Positions 45,466-53,746 of a DNA stretch of 64,000 nucleotides are shown here, piece by piece. The notes under the pieces were generated by a model. That model searched no databases. It was not told the DNA's origin and saw only the letters and a list, made by a program, of their open reading frames with translations. The stretch's first letter is position 1; every line of letters starts with the position of its first letter. Source of the stretch: UBA7672 sp030824255. Its GTDB lineage: Bacteria; Pseudomonadota; Alphaproteobacteria; Caulobacterales; Hyphomonadaceae. Both the position numbers and the translations under genes were made by a program. The DNA is taken from positions 3,720,001 through 3,784,000 of the forward strand of contig OW818686.1 of the NCBI GenBank assembly GCA_942493305.1, given 5' to 3'.

Positions 45466-45514
45466 GGGGGAAAGTCATTGTCCAGATCCGGAGGAAACAG
45501 AATCCGTTTCCCCC
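45466..45514 (+). promoter_or_regulatory. Alternative hairpins upstream of the frame at 45600
   Basis: GTTTCCCCC at 45506-45514 can pair either with GGGGGAAA at 45466-45473 (8 bp) or with GGAAAC at 45493-45498 (6 bp, 7-base loop). The two pairings exclude each other, an arrangement seen in attenuators and riboswitch-like leaders. It ends 86 bases before the ATG at 45600. No U-run follows. Confidence 0.3.
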
Positions 45515-45599
45515 ATCCTTTCAAACCCCTCGTCTCAAATCTTGAGGGAAGCCCACATCCAGATTCGGCCGGGTTCACCGCACACTTACACTGCAGCCC

Positions 45600-46207
45600 A
45601 TGCAGTTCGAGACACCTCATCCCGAACACGACATCAACGCGACCAGCCAAGGCTGGCTCGCGCCTGTCGCCATGCTCGTCGCGTGGCTCGCCGCCCTCCT
45701 CGCCCGCATCGCAAAACTCAACAACATCCGCCGCACCACGAAGTTCAAATCGACCTGGCGTGATTCATGGCCCGGCCTCCGCCAATCCGAATGGCATCGC
45801 GACCTGATGCTCGCGCAGGGCGCAGCGCTCCTGCTCTCGGGCAAGACGCTCGACGATGCCGATTTCGTCGACCACCCGATGCCGGGTGCCTATGGCGGCC
45901 CGTGCCCCAAATCCCCCTATGAAATGAAACGCCGTTTCGCGGTCATCGCCGACTGGCTCCGCGACCCCGAAGCCCACATCCGCCGCCACGCCGCGCGCAT
46001 CGCGAAGCGTGCCGCGCTGACTTCAGAACCGCGCGTCGCCCTCATGCCGAGCAGCGACCGAAGCGAGCGCCCGCTTTGTCCTGAGCCTGTCGAAGGATCG
46101 AACCGTGCGGGCGCGCTCGCAAACGCCCGCGCGCCGCCCGCACATCACAGAACTGCTTGCTTCCGAAGACCCACTGCCTCAGCGCGCCAGCGTCTGAGGA
46201 CGCACGC
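45600..46207 (+). CDS. Unknown protein reading into a REP element; true end uncertain
   Basis: From ATG 45600 the frame codes for about 140 residues that look like real protein: a hydrophobic helix (WLAPVAMLVAWLAALLARIA) and a mixed helical region (SEWHRDLMLAQGAALLLSGK and SPYEMKRRFAVIADWLRD). After residue 150 it enters a palindromic repeat, read as CPEPVEG, and then continues without stop to 47378, antisense to two minus-strand genes. I stop the annotation before those genes. The original stop was probably lost when the repeat inserted, so this may be a damaged gene. No family recognised; the start has a weak ribosome site. Confidence 0.45.
46061..46119. repeat. REP element with flanking inverted arms
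   Basis: The core GTCCTGAGCCTGTCGAAGGA is a widespread proteobacterial extragenic palindromic sequence. It is flanked by CGAGCGCCCGC and GCGGGCGCGCTCG, inverted copies differing by a two-base bulge, so the whole unit can fold into one long stem with the core in the loop. It lies in the 3' part of the frame starting at 45600. Confidence 0.65.
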
Positions 46208-46747
46208 CTATTCCACCGAGCAGAACATGTGGTCCGCGCTCGCCTTTTTCCCGGCCTCGCACCCGGCCTCGACGAACGGCGCCATCACCACATCGAGCCA
46301 GCCGCTGCGCCGGTCGATCTCCTCGATCGGAGTATCCCCGGTAGGCATCTCGCGCGTCCACGCCGGCCACTCCGGCAGATTGCAGGCTGCGCCCGTCACC
46401 AGCTCCTTGGTGCAGACGCGGTTGCGCAACTGGATCACCATCGCCGCCCCCTGCTTTACGGCCGCATCCGCGCGGTACAGGTCGGTAATGTCCGCCGCGC
46501 TCGCAGGCTCGGGCGCCTGGATAGATCCCTCCAGCGCGCGATCCAGCAGAACGGTCCATCGCTCCGCACCAATCATCACCACAAACGGGTCGAGATCTTC
46601 CGGCGGCGTGTTGCCCTGCTGCGGCTCTGGTGTTGGCGCGGGAGTTGGCGCTGGCGCTTCCGCTTGCTGCTCGCCCGACGGCGCCTCGCCGCCACACGCA
46701 GACAGCGCCATCAGCGCCACAACACCCACGATCAGGCCGGTCCGCAT
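46208..46747 (-). CDS. Lipoprotein of unknown function
   Basis: This 179-residue protein starts MRTGLIVGVVALMALSACGG, a clear lipoprotein signal with lipobox LSAC. A Pro/Ala/Glu-rich linker (about residues 25-50) precedes a globular domain with four cysteines (VCTKE, ACNLP, GCEAG and FCSVE). ATG 46747 was chosen for the signal peptide and the GGGAGG upstream. No family recognised; it is likely anchored in the outer or inner membrane facing the periplasm. Confidence 0.75.
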   Translation of the reverse strand: MRTGLIVGVVALMALSACGGEAPSGEQQAEAPAPTPAPTPEPQQGNTPPEDLDPFVVMIGAERWTVLLDRALEGSIQAPEPASAADITDLYRADAAVKQGAAMVIQLRNRVCTKELVTGAACNLPEWPAWTREMPTGDTPIEEIDRRSGWLDVVMAPFVEAGCEAGKKASADHMFCSVE

Positions 46748-46861
46748 GACATCCTCCCGCATCAGCAGGGGAACCATATCAGCAGCCCGGCCGAAGGCGA
46801 TGGCGGTTCAGCAGACCCGCTGCGCCCCGCCCCCAGACTGCACGCAATCAGTCGCCCGGAA

Positions 46862-47326
46862 TCAGTCGCGCGGAAGAAGACGCCGCTCGGGCCCGACATA
46901 CTCAGGCGTGTCGATAAACACCCGGTTGGAATTGCGCGCCGCATCCACCTTTTTCAGCAGGGCGTCGCCGGCCACGGGAAACAGCACATACTCGTGCGCC
47001 CCGCCGTCAATCGCCGCCCGGATCGTCGCCAGATCCCGTTGTTGCGACACAACCACGACCGGGATTGTCCGTCCCGGCGATGCATCCGACCGCCGCACGA
47101 AGTTCAGCATCTGCAGCCCCACATCGTCGGCGGCCGCGGACTCGACATGGATCAGCGCAACATGCGGCTCGGCGATCGAGAAACCTTCCAGCATCTGGTT
47201 CAGATGCCCCGCCAGGAACACGGTGCGCACGCCTGTGCCGCGCAAAGCCATGCGCAGCGTCTCCGCCACCCCCCTGTTGGACGCGAAAATGATGACGTTG
47301 ACGTCCGACGCCGTCGCCCGAGCCAT
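46862..47326 (-). CDS. Degenerate response-regulator receiver domain protein
   Basis: This 154-residue protein has the alternating beta/alpha pattern of a CheY-like receiver (VNVIIFASNRGVAETLRMAL, HVALIHVES, IPVVVVSQQ and GAHEYVLFPV). The phosphoacceptor Asp position is His60 (VALIHVES) and the usual Lys before Pro is Phe (VLFPV), so it is unlikely to be phosphorylated in the normal way. The tail YVGPERRLLPRD resembles the GPDRRR tail common on alphaproteobacterial receivers. It may act as a phosphorylation-independent protein-interaction domain. Confidence 0.65.
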   Translation of the reverse strand: MARATASDVNVIIFASNRGVAETLRMALRGTGVRTVFLAGHLNQMLEGFSIAEPHVALIHVESAAADDVGLQMLNFVRRSDASPGRTIPVVVVSQQRDLATIRAAIDGGAHEYVLFPVAGDALLKKVDAARNSNRVFIDTPEYVGPERRLLPRD

Positions 47327-47405
47327 CCTGAAAATCCCCTGCCGTGGCTGGGAAAATCGGCGATTTACCTTAACGTAAGCCTACTGGTCGGTAACGGCTT
47401 CGCGA

Positions 47406-49151
47406 TCAGCTGAGCTGACGTTCCACCATGCGGGCATAGGTCCCGCCCTTCGCATGAAGCTCCTCATGCGTTCCCGCCTCGGTCACAACCCCATTCTCCA
47501 TCACGAGAATGCGGTCTGCCTTCCGAACGGTTGCCAGCCGATGCGCGATAACAATCACCGTCCGCTGCCCCGCGATCTTCGCCAGCGCCTGCTGGATCCG
47601 CGCCTCGCTCTCCGAATCCAGCGCACTCGTCGCCTCGTCCAGCAGCAGGACTGGCGCCTCCGAAATCAGCGCCCGTGCCAGCGCGATCCGCTGCCTCTGC
47701 CCGCCGGAGAGATTCCGCCCTCCCTCCCCCGTCCGCGTATTCCACTTCGCCGGCAGCGTTTCGATGAAATCGCACGCCGCCGCCTCCGCCGCCCCGCGCA
47801 CCTGCTCATCAGTCGCTCCCTCGCGCCCCAGCGCAATGTTTTCCCGCACGCTCGCGTCGAACAGGAACGCATCCTGAGACACCAGCGCGATGTTCCCGCG
47901 CAGCGACTCAAGCGTCACGTCACGCACGTCATGTCCGTCCATGCGAACGCTGCCGCCATGAACATCGTAAAGCCGCAGCAGCATATTGAAGACGGTGGAC
48001 TTGCCCGCACCCGACGGCCCCACAATCGCAACCGTCTGCCCAGCCTGCGCTGTGAAGGTCAGCCCCTTCAGCACCGCGTCATCGACGCCATAACCAAAGC
48101 GCACATCCTCAAACGTCACCTCGCCCTGCGCCCGCGGCATCGCGACAGCGCCAGGCTTCTCCGCAACGCTAGTCTTCGCATCCAGCACCGCATAGATCCG
48201 CGACACCGCCGCAAGCCCTTCATTGAGCGCAGAGTTCAGCGTCCCCAGCGCCCGCACTTCCGGTGACGCAATACCGATCGCTGCGATAAAGCCCAACAGC
48301 CCCCCCACCGTCAGCTCGCCCGAAAGCGCCCGCCATCCCGCAAACGCAAACAGCCCCGCCAGCGCCAGGCCGCCCACCACTTCAAGGAACGGATCGACCA
48401 TCGCCTTGGAGCGCAGCACCTTCATGTAAAGCCGCGCCCGCTCGACAAATCCGCCCTGCGCACGGCCCTTCTGATAGCCCTCAAGCCGGAACGCCTTCAC
48501 GGTCCGCGAGCCTTGGAACGCCTCGTTCAGCACCGAGGTCAACTCCCCCGCCTGCTCCTGCGCCCGCTTCGATGTCTTGCGAATGCGATTGCCGATCTGG
48601 ATCACCGGCGCGAACGCGATCGGATAGGCCACCAGCAGCACCAGCGTCAGCAACCAGTCGGTCACCAGCATGAAGATCACGGCAGCCAGGATGGTCAGCG
48701 TTGACTTCGCGAGGTTCGTCGCCACGCGAAGGGCCGCCTCGCGAACGAGCACCATGTCGTTGGCAAACTGCGAAACGTATTCGCCGGAATTTTTCGACTG
48801 CAGCCGCGCAAAGTCGCCTTCGATCAGGCTGCCGAAAAGCGCGGCCTGCAAGTTCACGATGGCGTTCTGCACGCCCTTGTTGTTGGCCTGCGTCTGCCAG
48901 TACATCGTCGGCGCCCGCACGAGCACGAGCGCCATGATCGCGGCCGGCGCGAGCGTGAAGATGCGCGGGTCGTTGTCCTTCATCCAGTCGGTTGCGGTCG
49001 CAAGGATGAAAGAGTAGCCACCGGCGCAGGCCGCCGCGATCGCCGCAAACAACGTGCCTAGGGCGAACCACCTCCATTGCGGAAGCAGCCAGTCACGCGC
49101 GAAGCGGGATGAGAGGCGCTCCCGACCGGAAGCGCCAGCGGCCTCAGGCAT
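47406..49151 (-). CDS. MsbA-like ABC transporter, fused permease and ATPase
   Basis: This 581-residue exporter half-transporter has six membrane helices in the N-terminal 320 residues and a C-terminal ATPase with Walker A GPSGAGKST, the signature LSGGQRQRIALARA, Walker B VLLLDEATSALD and H-loop AHRL. It works as a homodimer in the inner membrane. The closest match in pattern is MsbA, the lipid A flippase, and the surrounding lipid A genes agree, but other lipid exporters look alike. ATG 49151 overlaps the end of the DUF4170 gene by 8 bases; a longer frame reads into it. Confidence 0.85.
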   Translation of the reverse strand: MPEAAGASGRERLSSRFARDWLLPQWRWFALGTLFAAIAAACAGGYSFILATATDWMKDNDPRIFTLAPAAIMALVLVRAPTMYWQTQANNKGVQNAIVNLQAALFGSLIEGDFARLQSKNSGEYVSQFANDMVLVREAALRVATNLAKSTLTILAAVIFMLVTDWLLTLVLLVAYPIAFAPVIQIGNRIRKTSKRAQEQAGELTSVLNEAFQGSRTVKAFRLEGYQKGRAQGGFVERARLYMKVLRSKAMVDPFLEVVGGLALAGLFAFAGWRALSGELTVGGLLGFIAAIGIASPEVRALGTLNSALNEGLAAVSRIYAVLDAKTSVAEKPGAVAMPRAQGEVTFEDVRFGYGVDDAVLKGLTFTAQAGQTVAIVGPSGAGKSTVFNMLLRLYDVHGGSVRMDGHDVRDVTLESLRGNIALVSQDAFLFDASVRENIALGREGATDEQVRGAAEAAACDFIETLPAKWNTRTGEGGRNLSGGQRQRIALARALISEAPVLLLDEATSALDSESEARIQQALAKIAGQRTVIVIAHRLATVRKADRILVMENGVVTEAGTHEELHAKGGTYARMVERQLS

Positions 49152-49395
49152 TGTGATGCTTGCCGGTCTCGGGATCGAGCAGGCGGTGCGCATGAAGGAT
49201 GAAGTAGCGCATCTGGGCGTTATCGACAGTGCGCTGCGCCGCCGATTTCCAAGCGTTGTAGGCCGCCGTATAGTTCGGGAAGGCGCCGACGAAATCGACC
49301 TCTTTCAGGTTGGAAAACTCAACCTTGCCGATCTCTTTCATTTCGCCGCCGATCACCAGGTGAAGCAGCTGCTTCTCGGGGGTATGCGAAGACAT
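49144..49395 (-). CDS. DUF4170 protein
   Basis: This 83-residue cytoplasmic protein matches the alphaproteobacterial DUF4170 family: LLHLVIGGEM, VDFVGAFPNYTAAYNAWKSA and the helix AQRTVDNAQMRYFILHAHRL ending LLDPE. It is usually encoded between an inositol-monophosphatase-family gene and lipid A genes, as here. Function is unknown. It starts 15 bases after the phosphatase stop. Confidence 0.9.
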   Translation of the reverse strand: MSSHTPEKQLLHLVIGGEMKEIGKVEFSNLKEVDFVGAFPNYTAAYNAWKSAAQRTVDNAQMRYFILHAHRLLDPETGKHHNA

Positions 49396-49410
49396 TTAGA
49401 ACTCCTGCCG

Positions 49411-50244
49411 TCACGTGCGGACGGGATAGCCACGCAATCTGGCCAGTGTTTGAAGGCGTTCCATTATCAGCGGGTGAAGATCGGCGCCAGCAGCCACTGC
49501 CCCTTTCTGGATAACGGATTCCTGGTTGAACACGAACGCATCGCCATTCCGGTCCGTCGCCACCCCGCCGGCCTCGCTCACCAGGAGAGCGGCCGCCGCC
49601 AGATCCCAGTCGCTCTTGTCGTTCAGCGCGACAGTTGCATCCCAATGCCCCGCCGCCACCAGCGACATCCGCCAGGCCATGGCGTTGGGCACGGCGTCGA
49701 TCAGGCGCAGGTCTGGCCAGTGCGCGGCATTGTTGCGGGCGAACACGTCCGGCTGTCCGATCATGCCGCAGGCGATGGTCGCACATTCGCTGACGCTCAC
49801 GCGCTCGCCATTCAGGTAAGTCCCCCCGCCGCGCCGCGCAGAAAGCATCTCGTCAAAATTCGGATTGTAGATCGCGCCCGCGATGGGCTGTCCGTCCTCA
49901 ACGATCGCGATGGAAACGCAGAAGCCTGATTCACCCGCGACAAATGCCTTGGTTCCGTCGATCGGATCGACCACGAAAACCCGGTCCTGCGACCTGTCCG
50001 CCGCATTGTCTTTCGTCTCTTCCGATAGCCAGCCATAACCCGGCCGCTCCGTACGAAGCCGCCGCGAGATCAGCTCATTGCAGGCAATGTCGGCTTCGGT
50101 CACCGGATTGTTCGGCGACTTGTCCCAGCAGCGCGCGCCCTTCTTCAGCCACTGCATAGACAGGTGGCCAGCCTCGCGAGCAGCTTCGGCAATCAGCGCC
50201 AGATCGGCATCGAGATCGCTACCTGCCGGCAAGGGCCATCCCAT
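49411..50244 (-). CDS. Inositol monophosphatase/CysQ family phosphatase
   Basis: This 277-residue, metal-dependent phosphatase has the family motifs LSEETKDN (metal-binding Glu), VVDPIDGTKAFVAG and the C-terminal SDWDLAAAALLVSEAGG. The sequence fits the 3'(2'),5'-bisphosphate nucleotidase/CysQ branch or histidinol-phosphatase-type relatives; the substrate cannot be fixed by eye. It overlaps the pmbA 3' end by 26 bases. Confidence 0.85.
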   Translation of the reverse strand: MGWPLPAGSDLDADLALIAEAAREAGHLSMQWLKKGARCWDKSPNNPVTEADIACNELISRRLRTERPGYGWLSEETKDNAADRSQDRVFVVDPIDGTKAFVAGESGFCVSIAIVEDGQPIAGAIYNPNFDEMLSARRGGGTYLNGERVSVSECATIACGMIGQPDVFARNNAAHWPDLRLIDAVPNAMAWRMSLVAAGHWDATVALNDKSDWDLAAAALLVSEAGGVATDRNGDAFVFNQESVIQKGAVAAGADLHPLIMERLQTLARLRGYPVRT

Positions 50245-51556
50245 CTATCAGAAGGCTGGGCGCATTGGTGGAGCTGCGCATCTCGAGGTCGCTGCCCGGC
50301 ACAGCCCGAAGTAGCATGGAGGTCAGGTCGCCTGCCACGGTCACTTCTGAAACCGGATAGGCGCGCTGCCCATTCTCGAACCAGAAGCCCGACACGCCTA
50401 CGGAGTAGTCGCCCGTGTTGGAATTAAGTGACGGACCGAACATGTCGGTAATCAGCAGACCCTTGCCCGCATCGGCCATCAGTTGATCCAGCGTCCGCGT
50501 TCCCGGCAGCATATCCAGGTTTGAAGTCGTCACGCCTGGTGGATCGCCGAACGCGGTTGACGCAAACCCGTTCGGCGACAAGCCAAGCTGGCGCGCCGCC
50601 GGACCATTCAGCAACCACTGCGTCAGCACGCCATCCTCGACCAGCGCCGTCCGCCTCACCGGACGACCTTCGCCGTCGAATGCTCGCGAACCGAAGCCGC
50701 CTTCGCGCAGCGGATCGTCGATCACATTCACGCCCGAGGCAAACACCTGCTTGCCCATCTTGTCCTTGAGGAACGACACACCACGCGCCACCGCAGGACC
50801 TGAAATCGCGCCAATGAACGCTCCCAGCAGGCGCGCCGAAAGCTTGTTCTCGAAGATTACCGCAGCCGTCTGGCTCTCGATCTTCCGCGCGCCCAGCCTC
50901 GCCGTGGCCCGTTCGCCAGCCTGCCGACCGATCCAGGCGGGGTCTTTCATCAGGGCGCGCCGGCGCTCGGACGAATATTCGTGATCACGCTCCATTGCGC
51001 CATCGCGCTCAGCAATTGCTACAGCCGCCATGGACGACATGCCCGAAGATTTATGCGCCCGGAAACCGTTAGAAGCCGCCAGCCACGTCTTGCCTGTGCC
51101 CCACGACGCACCGGCGTGAGACATCTGCTTCACGCCCGGCACGGCCATCGCAGCCGCCTCCATTTCGCGTCCACGCCGCTCCAATTCGTCCGCCTCCGGC
51201 GTGTCATCGCAATCGAGCTTCAGGTCGGGATGGTCATGCGCGATCTCTGCAGCATCGACGATGCCGCAATACTTGTCCTCCGGCGCCAACCGCGCCATCG
51301 CCACCACGCGCTCGCTCAACGCCCTCAGCGCATCCGGCGAGAGGTCCGTGCCCGACACGCTGGCCTGCCTCCGCCCCACCAGCGCGCGCAGCGCCAACCC
51401 CCGCGACTCTTCGCGCTCCACCGTTTCGAGGTCGCCATTGCGCACCTCGACCGACAGGCTGGCATTCTCGGAAATACGGGTGTCGACAGCATCCGCCCCG
51501 GCCTTCAGCGTGGCCTCGATCAGCGACTCAAGCAGGTCTGCGGGGGATGTGCTCAT
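50219..51556 (-). CDS. pmbA: TldD/PmbA family protein, PmbA (TldE) type
   Basis: This 445-residue protein lacks the HExxxH zinc motif of TldD and therefore matches the PmbA/TldE partner, which forms the TldD-TldE peptidase with TldD. It shows VERRN-type N-terminal strands (LSVEVRNGDLETVEREESRG) and the C-terminal VSGFWFENGQRAYPVSEVTV AGD-like barrel sequence. The TldD partner is not in this window. It heads the minus-strand chain of IMPase, DUF4170 and ABC transporter genes. Confidence 0.9.
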   Translation of the reverse strand: MSTSPADLLESLIEATLKAGADAVDTRISENASLSVEVRNGDLETVEREESRGLALRALVGRRQASVSGTDLSPDALRALSERVVAMARLAPEDKYCGIVDAAEIAHDHPDLKLDCDDTPEADELERRGREMEAAAMAVPGVKQMSHAGASWGTGKTWLAASNGFRAHKSSGMSSMAAVAIAERDGAMERDHEYSSERRRALMKDPAWIGRQAGERATARLGARKIESQTAAVIFENKLSARLLGAFIGAISGPAVARGVSFLKDKMGKQVFASGVNVIDDPLREGGFGSRAFDGEGRPVRRTALVEDGVLTQWLLNGPAARQLGLSPNGFASTAFGDPPGVTTSNLDMLPGTRTLDQLMADAGKGLLITDMFGPSLNSNTGDYSVGVSGFWFENGQRAYPVSEVTVAGDLTSMLLRAVPGSDLEMRSSTNAPSLLIDGMALAGR

Positions 51557-51613
51557 GGCCCCTATGTGACCTCCCCGTCATCACTCGCCAAGTCCCGCGC
51601 GGCTTTATGATGC

Positions 51614-51641
51614 AAAAGGCGCCAGACTTACGTCTGACGCC
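51614..51641 (-). terminator. Rho-independent terminator after the small membrane-protein gene
   Basis: On the minus strand GGCGTCAGAC-GTAA-GTCTGGCGCC forms a 10-bp stem (one G-U pair) with a GNRA-type loop, followed by TTTT. It lies 27 bases after the stop at 51668 and before the pmbA start, so it separates the two transcription units. Confidence 0.8.
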
Positions 51642-51667
51642 ATTGAAAACCCAGGCTGGAGACCTGC

Positions 51668-52030
51668 CTACTTGGCCCGAGGCAGGCGATCATTGATGTC
51701 GTCGCGGATGTCCAGCAGCGTCACCAGCACGCCGCAGATCAACGTCGCCGCAACCCAGCCCACAATCAGTCCAATGACGATGGACAGAGCCGAAAGCGTC
51801 GGGTCGGACAGCACCATACCCGGATCCAGCTTAGGCGCCGTGGCTATCAGGCCCGTCGCCGGATCGACCATGCCGACCTCGACCAGCGTTTTTCCGCTCG
51901 TGGTGAACTGCGAGATGATCGCTTGTATCTGCTGGCGCTCAAGGAAGACGCCGAATGTATAGAGGGCAATAATTCCAAAGTAAGCGTTGTATACCAGGAA
52001 ACGGAAACTGTTGATGATGAAGAACTTCAT
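51668..52030 (-). CDS. Small membrane protein of unknown function
   Basis: This 120-residue protein starts MKFFIINSFRFLVYNAYFGI with a hydrophobic segment at residues 8-30, has a polar middle (KTLVEVGMVDPATGLIATAP) and a second helix at about 82-105. It probably spans the inner membrane twice with a middle loop of about 50 residues. ATG 52030 has GGAGGGG upstream. No family recognised. It has its own terminator. Confidence 0.7.
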   Translation of the reverse strand: MKFFIINSFRFLVYNAYFGIIALYTFGVFLERQQIQAIISQFTTSGKTLVEVGMVDPATGLIATAPKLDPGMVLSDPTLSALSIVIGLIVGWVAATLICGVLVTLLDIRDDINDRLPRAK

Positions 52031-52129
52031 GGCGGACCCCTCCACGCTTACCGGTTAACTGTCTAGCTTGCTGCCAGACAACAGGCGAACGCTTTTTTCG
52101 AATTGTCCTTGGGGAAGCCTCGAACGCCG

Positions 52130-52816
52130 CTATTCGCGGCGCAGCAACTGGTCGACGTCCACCTTCGATTTGCGGCCTGCCAGGAACCGCTGCTTCAGCG
52201 CGGCCGCGTCGTAGCCCTGCTCGACCCACTGCAGGAAGCTGAGGCCCTTGGGTTTGCCTTGCGACAGGTAGGTTTCGAAGAAGAAGTCCAACACGCCCGT
52301 CTTGCCATGGCGGATGTGGAGATACTTGCTCGAAAGCTGCTCCAGCGCCTGTTCGATCGTCTGCCCACCCCGGAAATGCTGGTACAACACCGACATGATC
52401 CCCGCCCGGTCCGCCCCCGACTTGCAATGCATAAGGGCCGGGTAGGCGATTGAATCGAATAGCTTCCTGGCCGCCAGAACCGCCTCAGGCTTTGGAATCT
52501 CGCGGGAGAACACCTGGAAATCGACCAGCTGAATTCCGTGCCGCTCGCACGCTTCCTTTTCCAGCAGGTAGTACCCCTTGGGGCTGGCGCCACGAAGGTT
52601 CAGGATCGTCTTGAGCCCCAGTTCGCTGGCATAGCGCGCGACTTGCTCTGGGCTGGGCTGGTTGGCCCGGAACATCTCGTGAGAGATACGATGCAGATTG
52701 CGGAATTTCACCCGCAGGAAGCCATGGTCGCCCCACACCAGTTCGCGGCGCGCCCTGCGACGGCCGGCCGGTGTCTTGAGATCGATGGGATGGGCCAAGG
52801 CCGCGCTGCCGCTCAT
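52130..52816 (-). CDS. Cysteine-based tyrosine/dual-specificity phosphatase-like protein
   Basis: This 228-residue cytoplasmic protein has the HCx5R phosphatase loop LMHCKSGADRAGIM, with catalytic Cys131 and Arg137. The preceding ANQPSPEQVARYASELGLKT and ILNLRG strand pattern fits bacterial dual-specificity or DUF442-like phosphatases. No signal peptide is visible. It is divergent from the DUF374-waaA-lpxK-lpxL operon (125 bases between the two ATGs), so a role in lipid A phosphate or regulatory dephosphorylation is possible but unproven. Confidence 0.8.
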   Translation of the reverse strand: MSGSAALAHPIDLKTPAGRRRARRELVWGDHGFLRVKFRNLHRISHEMFRANQPSPEQVARYASELGLKTILNLRGASPKGYYLLEKEACERHGIQLVDFQVFSREIPKPEAVLAARKLFDSIAYPALMHCKSGADRAGIMSVLYQHFRGGQTIEQALEQLSSKYLHIRHGKTGVLDFFFETYLSQGKPKGLSFLQWVEQGYDAAALKQRFLAGRKSKVDVDQLLRRE

Positions 52817-52939
52817 GCCCGCTAGATGCAGCTTATTCGCTGGAATGCAAGGCGCTGGGGCGCCGCCCGCCTGTCGCAGGCTGATATCGCCGCACGACTG
52901 GCGTATGGCGGCGCGGCTGGCAGGGAGTATATAGCGCCA

Positions 52940-53746
52940 ATGTCCAAGCGCCGGTCACAATCACCCGTGATTCCCTGGATCGGGGGAACCCTGATCTGGG
53001 CCTACATGTCCATTCTCGCCCACACCATGCGGTGGAAGGTCGAAGGCATGGAGCATGTGCGCAAGCTGTGGGACTCGCCGCAGGGCTGGGTCGCCGCCAC
53101 CTGGCACTCGCGCATCCTGCTGATGCCCTACATCCAGATCCGCGAACGGCCGAAATGGCCCAAGCCGCCCCACCCGGCGACCCTCATGGTATCGCCTTCG
53201 AAAGACGGTGAGTTCACCAAACGCGCCGGCACATGGCTTGGCCTCCATATCATCCGCGGCTCCTCTTCCGGCCGCAGCGACAAGAGCAAGCGCGGTGTCT
53301 CCGCCGCCCGCGAGTCGATGGAAGTCATGAAGAAGGGCGGCTGCATCGTCATGACGATCGACGGCCCGAAGGGTCCCCGCGAAGTCGTTGGTATCGGCAC
53401 CATCAAGCTCGCCCAGCAGATGGGCGTGCCCATCGTGATCTACGGCCTCTCCGCCAACGCCAAGCGCCTCGACACATGGGACCGCCTTCTCTGGCCCCGG
53501 CCTTTTGCGCGCGGAGCCGTGGTAATCCCCGAGCCGATCCCCACATCGAAGAACATGGATTCCGAGGAGCTGCGCCTGCGCGTCGAGATCGCGCTCAAGG
53601 ACGCCACCGCCCGCGCTGATGCGCTGGCTGGCCTCGCGCCAGACACCGTGCCGCCTCCAGAAGCAAAAGCGGACCCCGCGCTCGTGGAACCTGCCGCAAC
53701 CGAGGAAGCCAGGCCCGAAGCGGTCATGGAGCATCGCGGCACGTGA
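52940..53746 (+). CDS. DUF374 lysophospholipid acyltransferase-like protein
   Basis: This 268-residue protein belongs to the DUF374 family, related to LPLAT acyltransferases and encoded beside waaA and lpxK in alphaproteobacteria. Motifs are LMVSPSKDGEFTKRAGTWLG, GSSSGRS and IDGPKGPREVVGIGTIKLAQ. ATG 52940 (MSKRRSQSPVIPW) was chosen because the family starts near here; an upstream ATG at 52826 would add 38 residues without a clear pattern. The C-terminal 50 residues are Ala/Pro/Glu rich. It may acylate a lipid A or phospholipid intermediate. Confidence 0.85.
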   Translation: MSKRRSQSPVIPWIGGTLIWAYMSILAHTMRWKVEGMEHVRKLWDSPQGWVAATWHSRILLMPYIQIRERPKWPKPPHPATLMVSPSKDGEFTKRAGTWLGLHIIRGSSSGRSDKSKRGVSAARESMEVMKKGGCIVMTIDGPKGPREVVGIGTIKLAQQMGVPIVIYGLSANAKRLDTWDRLLWPRPFARGAVVIPEPIPTSKNMDSEELRLRVEIALKDATARADALAGLAPDTVPPPEAKADPALVEPAATEEARPEAVMEHRGT

